In this document: piece after piece, positions 1-4,337 of the stretch
Layout of the letters: every line of letters starts with the position of its first letter
How positions within the stretch are numbered: position 1 is the first letter of the stretch
Assembly: GCA_050692915.1 (NCBI GenBank)
Contig: JBOGVU010000127.1
Span: 1-5,625, forward strand
From: CALAEC01 sp050692915
GTDB taxonomy: Bacteria > Actinomycetota > UBA4738 > CALAEC01
DNA length: 5,625 nt
Reading direction: 5' to 3'
Notes under the pieces: model-generated
Seen by the model: the letters and a program-made list of their open reading frames with translations, nothing else
What the model was told of the DNA's origin: nothing
Databases searched by the model: none
Position numbers and translations under genes: made by a program

Positions 1-31
1 CCCTCACGGCCGCACGCGGCGACCGTGAGGG
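1..31. repeat. 9-bp inverted repeat within the lipoprotein signal-peptide codons
   Basis: CCCTCACGG (1-9) is matched exactly by its inverted copy CCGTGAGGG (23-31), with 13 bases between. A smaller GCCGC/GCGGC pair (9-13 and 16-20) sits inside, mutually exclusive with the last base pair of the outer stem. The repeat covers the end of the signal-peptide h-region and the lipobox codons. It may be chance within GC-rich coding DNA. Confidence 0.4.
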
Positions 32-77
32 CGAGCGTCACCAGGAGCGCTCCTCGGACCCTCGTGACGTCCGTCAT
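1..77 (-). CDS. Lipoprotein, N-terminal fragment (runs off the window)
   Basis: Only the first 25 codons are visible, from an ATG at 77 reading leftward. They encode a short basic n-region (MTDVTRVRG), a hydrophobic stretch (ALLVTLALTV), and a lipobox VAAC with the lipidated Cys at residue 22, followed by GRE. This is a complete type II signal peptide, so the mature protein should be anchored by lipid on the outer face of the membrane. The start is set by a strong Shine-Dalgarno sequence five bases upstream. The gene lies 88 bp downstream of the histidine kinase on the same strand, so it may end the same operon. Family and function cannot be told because the mature domain is outside the window. 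Confidence 0.8.
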   Translation of the reverse strand, partial: MTDVTRVRGALLVTLALTVAACGRE

Positions 78-80
78 CCC

Positions 81-89
81 AACCTCCTT
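81..89 (-). promoter_or_regulatory. Shine-Dalgarno site of the lipoprotein gene
   Basis: The minus strand reads AAGGAGGTT, a near-perfect anti-Shine-Dalgarno complement, with five bases between GGAGG and the ATG at 77. It is much stronger than the upstream signals of the kinase, regulator or hydrolase genes in this window. It fixes the start of the partial lipoprotein gene. Confidence 0.8.
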
Positions 90-90
90 C

Positions 91-109
91 CCGCGGGTCC
101 ATCCCGCGG
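91..109. repeat. Perfect 7-bp inverted repeat next to the lipoprotein ribosome site
   Basis: CCGCGGG (91-97) and CCCGCGG (103-109) are exact inverted copies around a 5-base loop. In a minus-strand transcript this all-G/C hairpin would end one base before the Shine-Dalgarno sequence. There is no T-run after it, so it is not a standard intrinsic terminator. It could be an mRNA structure affecting translation, an mRNA end stabiliser, or a protein-binding site. Confidence 0.5.
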
Positions 110-165
110 CGGATCCAGGAGACAACCGGGGGATGAGAGGAGATTGAGACCGCCCTGAACGCTGG

Positions 166-1488
166 CTAAGAACCGGGCGTTGGGGGAAGGCGGAGACGGA
201 GCGCGGCGCCGCCGCCCGGGGCCCGATCGGCCTCGGCCGACCCTCCGTGGGCCTCGGCGATCTGTCGCACGATGGCCAGGCCCAGCCCGGACCCGGGGAC
301 GCCCCGGGCCGACGGAGCCCGGTAGAACCGATCGAAAACATGGGGGAGGTCGGGGTCGTCGATGCCCGGCCCGTGGTCACGGACCCTGACCTCCCCGCCC
401 GCCACGCCGACCTCGACGACGCCCCCCTGGGGGCTCCACTTGATCGCGTTGTCGAGGAGGTTGGTCACGGCCCGGTCGAGCCGAGCCGGCACCCCATGCA
501 CCATGGACGGGCGCAGATCGGTCTCGAACCGCACCCGCTCCGTCCTCCCGGCGACCCGCTCGACCACGTCGGCTACGAGCCGGTCGAGCGCCACCTGCTC
601 GGCGTCGGCGGGGAGCTCGCCGTCACGAGCCAGCTCGACGACGTCCGAGACGAGGGTCGAGAGCTCCTCCAGCTGGTCGACGACGTCGTCGAGCATCCGG
701 CGCCGCTCGCCGGACGGGAACCGCTTTCCGCCGGCCAGCAGCTCGATGTTCGTGCGAAGGCTCGTCAGGGGGGTGCGAAGCTCGTGGGACGCATCGGCCA
801 CCAGCTGGCGCTGGCTCCGGACCGAGCGGTCCAGCGCCTCCAGCATCGTGTTGAAGCTCGCCCCCAGCCGGCCCAGCTCGTCCTCGCCCCCCTCGCGGAT
901 CCGCCGGGCCAGGTCCTGGGTCGCGGCGATGTGTTCGGTCGCCTCGGTGAGCTCCCGGACCGGTCGGAGGGCCGCTCGGGAGACGGCCCAGCCGAGGACG
1001 GCGGCCCCGAGCACCCCCGCCCCCGACACCAGGCCGAGGACCACGCCCATGGCGGCCAGGGTGGCGTCCACCTCGTTGAGGGGCCGGACGAGCTGCACCG
1101 CCGTTCCCTGCGGGGCGGGGATCGTGAGTACCCGCACGCGCCGTGAACCGATGGAGTCGTCCCGGAAGGCCGGGCCGGCCCGGCCCGCGGCGATCTCGAG
1201 GTCGATGGCCCGATCCGGGATCAGGTTGGGCTCCACGGCGGCCCGGCGCGAGCTGTGCACGAGCTCCGCGAACCCACGGGCTCCGCCGAGCTCCGGGGCG
1301 GGAAGGCGGAACAGGACGCCGTCCGCCCCGACCGTGAAGACCACGTTCGCGGCCACCTCGCGGAGCGACCGGTCGACCTGGTCGCGAAGCTCGTCCCGGA
1401 CGAGCAGCCACATCACCGCGGACGCCGTGGCCACGGCGGCGGCCACCGCCACCGCCGCCACCAGCATCAGTCGGGAGCGGAAGGTCAT
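166..1488 (-). CDS. Membrane sensor histidine kinase (MprB-like)
   Basis: A 440-residue protein built as a classic class I sensor kinase. It autophosphorylates on His and passes the phosphate to the adjacent regulator. TM1 is at about residues 8-30, an extracytoplasmic sensor loop at about 31-145, TM2 at about 146-170, and HAMP at about 170-222. The dimerisation/phosphoacceptor helix carries HELRTP with His235. The HATPase domain shows the N-box (NLLDNAIKWSP, Asn343/Asn347), G1 box DHGPGI (371-376), F-box FDRFYR, and G2 box GSGLGLAI (399-406). All catalytic boxes are intact. The F-to-G2 region resembles actinobacterial MprB, but that symbol is not assigned. The reading frame stays open upstream, but the ATG at 1488 is preferred because it gives a short n-region before TM1 and overlaps the regulator stop as ATGA, implying translational coupling. 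The short sensor loop has no fold I recognise, so the signal is unknown. Confidence 0.95.
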   Translation of the reverse strand: MTFRSRLMLVAAVAVAAAVATASAVMWLLVRDELRDQVDRSLREVAANVVFTVGADGVLFRLPAPELGGARGFAELVHSSRRAAVEPNLIPDRAIDLEIAAGRAGPAFRDDSIGSRRVRVLTIPAPQGTAVQLVRPLNEVDATLAAMGVVLGLVSGAGVLGAAVLGWAVSRAALRPVRELTEATEHIAATQDLARRIREGGEDELGRLGASFNTMLEALDRSVRSQRQLVADASHELRTPLTSLRTNIELLAGGKRFPSGERRRMLDDVVDQLEELSTLVSDVVELARDGELPADAEQVALDRLVADVVERVAGRTERVRFETDLRPSMVHGVPARLDRAVTNLLDNAIKWSPQGGVVEVGVAGGEVRVRDHGPGIDDPDLPHVFDRFYRAPSARGVPGSGLGLAIVRQIAEAHGGSAEADRAPGGGAALRLRLPPTPGS

Positions 1489-2165
1489 CGCTCGCGGAGA
1501 ACGTAGCCGACGCCTCGGACGGTCTGGATGAGCCGGGGCTCGCCGGCCGCCTCGGTCTTGCGTCGCAGATAGCCGACGTACACCTCGAGCGAGTTCGATG
1601 TCGGCCCGAAGTCGTACCCCCACACCCGGTCGAAGATCACGTCCCTGGTCAGCACCCGACGAGGGTTCCGAAGGAACAGCTCCAGCAGGAGGAACTCCGT
1701 CCGGGTGAGTTCCAGGGCGCGGTCGCCCCGACGAACTTCCCTGGTCACGGGGTCGAGCGACAGATCCGCGAACCGGACGGGCTCCTCACCCTCGCCGGGG
1801 AGCGCCCGTCGGAGCAGCGCGCGGAGGCGGGCCAGGAGCTCCTCGAGGGCGAAGGGCTTGACGAGATAGTCGTCAGCCCCGGCATCCAGGCCCTCGACCC
1901 GATCGGCCACGGCGTCCCGGGCCGTGAGCAGCAGGATCGGGGTCGGCTGGTGCGCGGCCCGGAGGGCCCGACAAACCTCCAGGCCGTCGAGGCCCGGCAT
2001 GAGGATGTCGACGACCATGACGTCCGGCTCGAATTCCTCATGGGCGTCGAGCGCGTCCGCGCCGTCGAGAGCCGTTCGCACCACGCACCCCTCGCTTCGG
2101 AGCGCTCGCTCCAGGGCGTCCCGCACGGCGGGCTCGTCGTCAACGACCAGCACCTTGGCTTTCAC
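1485..2165 (-). CDS. OmpR/PhoB-family response regulator (MprA-like)
   Basis: A 226-residue DNA-binding regulator, partner of the overlapping histidine kinase. The receiver domain (about 1-120) has the acidic pair Asp9/Asp10, phosphoacceptor Asp53 in VVDILMPGLDG, Thr81, and Lys103 in VKPF. All phosphorylation-site residues are present. The C-terminal winged helix (about 128-226) has the usual OmpR landmarks: LTRTEFLLLELFLRNPRRVL, the recognition-helix region SNSLEVYVGYLRRK, and the terminal hairpin RLIQTVRGVGYVLR. The GTG start at 2165 places VKAKVLVVDDEP at the N-terminus, as is normal for the family. A weak GGAG lies 12 bases upstream, and the much longer open frame upstream is rejected because it overlaps the hydrolase gene. 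The gene is 44 bp downstream of the hydrolase, and its TGA overlaps the kinase ATG. Targets are unknown; autoregulation of this operon is an inference only. Confidence 0.95.
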   Translation of the reverse strand: MKAKVLVVDDEPAVRDALERALRSEGCVVRTALDGADALDAHEEFEPDVMVVDILMPGLDGLEVCRALRAAHQPTPILLLTARDAVADRVEGLDAGADDYLVKPFALEELLARLRALLRRALPGEGEEPVRFADLSLDPVTREVRRGDRALELTRTEFLLLELFLRNPRRVLTRDVIFDRVWGYDFGPTSNSLEVYVGYLRRKTEAAGEPRLIQTVRGVGYVLRER

Positions 2166-2209
2166 GGGGAGAGTGTGCTCCGGGAACCTGAGAGACGGCT
2201 GAGCGAAGC

Positions 2210-3931
2210 CTACAGGCCCGCTTCTCGCAGGGCCCGGGTGCCCCCCTCCACCGGGAGGATCAGGGCCGAGCGCCGCTCGGGCCCGGAGAGGAGCGTGGTG
2301 GTGGCCCGCTGCTCGTCCGGGACCGCCCACCACAGGTTCGAGCCCATCATGGCCAGCCCGATCCGGTGCCCGGCCTTCACTACCCAGTCGTTCCCCAGGA
2401 ACCGCACCGAGGCGCGGTAGGGCTGGCCGGGAACGAGGTCCTGCCCGACGTCCCGGCCGTTCCGGTACCGGGCGTTGAGGAAGCCGCGGCCCATCGTGCA
2501 GGCCTCCACCGTCGACAGGTACTGGCACTGCGGGGCCGGGGTGGTCGGGGGGCCCAGGTCGAACAGCACCGGGGTGAGGTGGGTCGAGCTCGCCGACGAC
2601 GTCGCCAGGAGGTCGAGCCTCGGCTCCCCGGCGATCCGGAGGTCGCGGTGGAGCGGCGCCGACTCGAACCACAGGAGATCTCCCATGGATCCCCTGGTGG
2701 TGAGGGCGTGGGACTCGGTGGTCAGCCCGGTATCGGCGTACGTCCCGATGGGGCCGTCAAGCCCGGGCGCGGGGGAGAGCGCCCCGCCGGGCCGGAGATA
2801 CAGCGGGACCGGGTCGGTGGCCGCGGGCGGCCAGGCCCGGTCGTCCCGGATCACGCCGTCGTTGGCCTTGGACCGGACCCGGGGCTGTTGCTTGATCTTG
2901 GTGTCGATGCCGTACAGGTACTGGTCGAACCAGGCGTGCAGCACGGTCTGCCAACGGAACCCCGGGTCGGCGGGGGTGCCGTGATCGACCTGGTCCATGA
3001 GCAGCATAGTGGGGACGTCGTCGGGCAGGGCCTCGAACCACCGGGTCGACTCGGAGAACTTCACGTTGTAGTCCCGCCATCCGGACTGCACCAGCACCGG
3101 CACCTCGACCCGGGCCGCGTCGGCTGTGTAGCTCCGCTCCCGCCAGAACGCGTCGAAGTCGGCCTCCGTGTCGTACCCGCGCATGACGTGCACGATCTTG
3201 TCGGCGTCCGGACAGAGCCGTTCGATCAACCGGCCGGCATAGCCCTCGTCAATGGGGTTCAGCGGCGGGGCCAGGGCCAGCCCGAGGTCGAAGGCCAGCG
3301 GGGTGTCGAAGCCCTGCTCGTCGATGATCGCCCCCTGCCGCTGGGCCGGGTCCATAAGCCAGTACCGGACCCCATCGTGGTACGCGTATCCGTACCACTC
3401 GCCGATGGCGACCTCGGGGACGATGGTGGCCAGATGTGGCGGGGTCTCCACGGCGGCCATGTTCGCGGTGGTCCCGTCGTAGGATCCGCCCACCATCCCC
3501 ACCCGGCCGCTCGACCATGGCCGGGTGCCCAGCCACTCCACCAGGTCGTAGGCCGAGTCCCTCTCCCGGCGCCCACCGTAGTCCCAGCACCCGCCGGAGT
3601 TCCCCGTCCCCACCACGTGAGCCAGGGCCCGGGCGTAGCCCTTGGGGACGAAGAAGTCCGCCAGCCCGTCGTCCGCGGACTGGAGGAAGAGCTGGTACGG
3701 CGTGTAGGTGAGGATGATCGGCACCGTGGTGCCCTCAGGGACGGATGGCCGGATCACTTCCACGTACACGTCGCCGCCTCTGGTGGGCACCATGGAGGTC
3801 TCCATGGGCAGTGCCTCGTACCGGTCCGTGGTCCCGGGCGATAGCGGCGGGATGGGGGTCGCCCCCGCCGGCGCCTGGGCCAGGCCGGCCAGGAGGACCA
3901 GGGCGGTCAGAGCTCGGACGAGCGTCCTCAT
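2210..3931 (-). CDS. Secreted CocE/NonD (peptidase S15-like) serine hydrolase
   Basis: A 573-residue alpha/beta hydrolase of the X-Pro dipeptidyl-peptidase/cocaine-esterase superfamily, expected to cleave an acyl ester or a peptide outside the cell. It begins with a Sec signal peptide: Arg-containing n-region, hydrophobic LTALVLLAGL, and likely cleavage near AQA or AGA at residues 20-24. The catalytic domain has the nucleophile elbow GGSYDG with Ser150. Probable charge-relay partners are Asp287 in SGWRDYN and His317 in VDHGTP, matching the family order Ser-Asp-His. The GTGNSGG segment (108-114) matches the family's GTG-S-G loop, but His105-Val-Val precedes it instead of the common Asp-x-Arg. 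The C-terminal part (about 410-565) fits the beta-sandwich PepX_C domain. Cys469 and Cys478 could form a disulfide. The ATG at 3931 is chosen because longer starts would add a non-secretory, Pro/Arg-rich leader overlapping the SRP RNA gene. The substrate cannot be deduced. It leads the unit that continues into the two-component genes. Confidence 0.9.
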   Translation of the reverse strand: MRTLVRALTALVLLAGLAQAPAGATPIPPLSPGTTDRYEALPMETSMVPTRGGDVYVEVIRPSVPEGTTVPIILTYTPYQLFLQSADDGLADFFVPKGYARALAHVVGTGNSGGCWDYGGRRERDSAYDLVEWLGTRPWSSGRVGMVGGSYDGTTANMAAVETPPHLATIVPEVAIGEWYGYAYHDGVRYWLMDPAQRQGAIIDEQGFDTPLAFDLGLALAPPLNPIDEGYAGRLIERLCPDADKIVHVMRGYDTEADFDAFWRERSYTADAARVEVPVLVQSGWRDYNVKFSESTRWFEALPDDVPTMLLMDQVDHGTPADPGFRWQTVLHAWFDQYLYGIDTKIKQQPRVRSKANDGVIRDDRAWPPAATDPVPLYLRPGGALSPAPGLDGPIGTYADTGLTTESHALTTRGSMGDLLWFESAPLHRDLRIAGEPRLDLLATSSASSTHLTPVLFDLGPPTTPAPQCQYLSTVEACTMGRGFLNARYRNGRDVGQDLVPGQPYRASVRFLGNDWVVKAGHRIGLAMMGSNLWWAVPDEQRATTTLLSGPERRSALILPVEGGTRALREAGL

Positions 3932-3950
3932 CGGGCCATGCTTTCGACAC

Positions 3951-3979
3951 ACCCTATGCCCGGTCCTGCCGGCAGGCAA
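3951..3979 (-). promoter_or_regulatory. Candidate promoter of the hydrolase/two-component unit
   Basis: On the minus strand TTGCCT (3979-3974) is followed after exactly 17 bases by TAGGGT (3956-3951), which fits the relaxed TTGnnn/TAnnnT pattern of high-GC bacteria. Transcription would start about 13 bases before the ATG at 3931, giving a very short leader without a good Shine-Dalgarno sequence. The call rests on motif spacing only. Confidence 0.4.
3965..3976. promoter_or_regulatory. 12-bp perfect palindrome, possible operator
   Basis: CCTGCCGGCAGG is a perfect palindrome lying between, and partly overlapping, the candidate -35 and -10 boxes of the hydrolase promoter, in the gap between the two divergent units. 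Its position suits a dimeric repressor. OmpR-family regulators usually bind direct repeats, so the neighbouring regulator is not an obvious ligand. A 12-bp G/C-rich palindrome can also arise by chance. Confidence 0.35.
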
Positions 3980-4014
3980 ACCAACCGACGGAAGCCGCTG
4001 TCCGGAGCCGGGTC

Positions 4015-4020
4015 TATACT
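4015..4020 (+). promoter_or_regulatory. -10 box of the SRP RNA gene
   Basis: TATACT is one base from the TATAAT consensus and stands out in this GC-rich region. Transcription would start around 4026-4028, exactly where the 5' strand of the SRP RNA closing helix begins. No convincing -35 hexamer is seen 16-18 bases upstream (around 3991-3997). Confidence 0.65.
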
Positions 4021-4027
4021 GGCCCGC

Positions 4028-4303
4028 GGTGACCGTGCTGGGCGGGGAGCTAGCGGTGCCCTGTATCCGCAATCCGCTCTAGCGGGGCCGACCGTCCGCC
4101 CGAGGACCGGAGGTCCGGGGCCGCTCCGGGCACGGGGCGATGAAGGCCGGGTCCCGCGCGACGCCGAGCCGTGAACCCCGTCAGGCCCGGAAGGGAGCAG
4201 CGGTAAGCGGAACCCGGCGGGTGCCGCGGGGACGCCTGGCCGGAGCTACCGGCTCGGAGACCGCCCGGGTCGACCGGGATCGACGGCGGACTGCACGGTC
4301 ACC
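4028..4303 (+). ncRNA. ffs: Large signal recognition particle RNA (Alu domain plus S domain)
   Basis: This RNA scaffolds the signal recognition particle, binding Ffh to target nascent membrane and secreted proteins to the translocon. The S domain hairpin is unmistakable: GGAA tetraloop (4189-4192) closed by CCC/GGG, the CAGG/AGCA internal loop, and the GTGAACC/TAAGCGG asymmetric loop. The 5' part (4031-4090) matches by recall the Alu domain of B. subtilis scRNA, including GCGGTGCCCTGTA and CAATCCGCTCTAGC. Helix 2 is GGGC (4040-4043) with GCCC (4058-4061), then the UGUA turn, then helix 4 CCGC (4067-4070) with GCGG (4082-4085). The ends close by 11 exact base pairs (4028-4038 with 4293-4303). 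Helix 5 continues with 7 more (4094-4100 with 4285-4291) and near the S domain with GTCCC (4151-4155) paired to GGGAC (4229-4233). The total of about 276 nt is close to the 271 nt of B. subtilis. The ends are inferred from pairing. No intrinsic terminator is visible before dnaX, 34 bp away. Confidence 0.95.
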
Positions 4304-4325
4304 ATCGAAGACGACGGCCTTCCCC

Positions 4326-4333
4326 GGAGAGGA
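4326..4333 (+). promoter_or_regulatory. Shine-Dalgarno site of dnaX
   Basis: GGAGAGGA lies directly upstream of the GTG at 4338. The GGAG core is eight bases from the start codon. It supports the GTG, since no ATG lies nearby in frame and the protein from this codon begins with the family-typical YRSLYRKYRP. Confidence 0.65.
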
Positions 4334-4337
4334 CCTC

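Noticed and set aside
91..109. Intrinsic terminator after the histidine kinase
   Set aside because: No T-run follows the stem on the minus strand, and it sits directly before the ribosome site of the next gene.
247..1531. Long plus-strand open frames opposite the histidine kinase
   Set aside because: They lie antisense to a kinase with every catalytic motif intact. Their translations are Arg/Pro/Ser-rich with no recognisable domain, as expected for shadows in very GC-rich DNA.
2166..2672. Upstream extension of the response regulator frame
   Set aside because: The extra part overlaps the 3' end of the hydrolase gene, and receiver domains begin a few residues before the first beta strand, as they do from the GTG at 2165.
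2366..3844. A 492-codon plus-strand open frame opposite the hydrolase
   Set aside because: It is antisense to a clear alpha/beta hydrolase with signal peptide and Ser-Asp-His motif. Its translation is low in complexity and matches no family I know.
3932..4072. Extension of the hydrolase to an ATG at 4072
   Set aside because: It would put 47 extra residues before a normal signal peptide and run through the SRP RNA gene and its promoter.
4145..4241. Short SRP RNA of about 100 nt
   Set aside because: The flanks pair as helix 5, and the 5' part has a full Alu domain closed by 11 terminal base pairs, so the large form explains more of the sequence.
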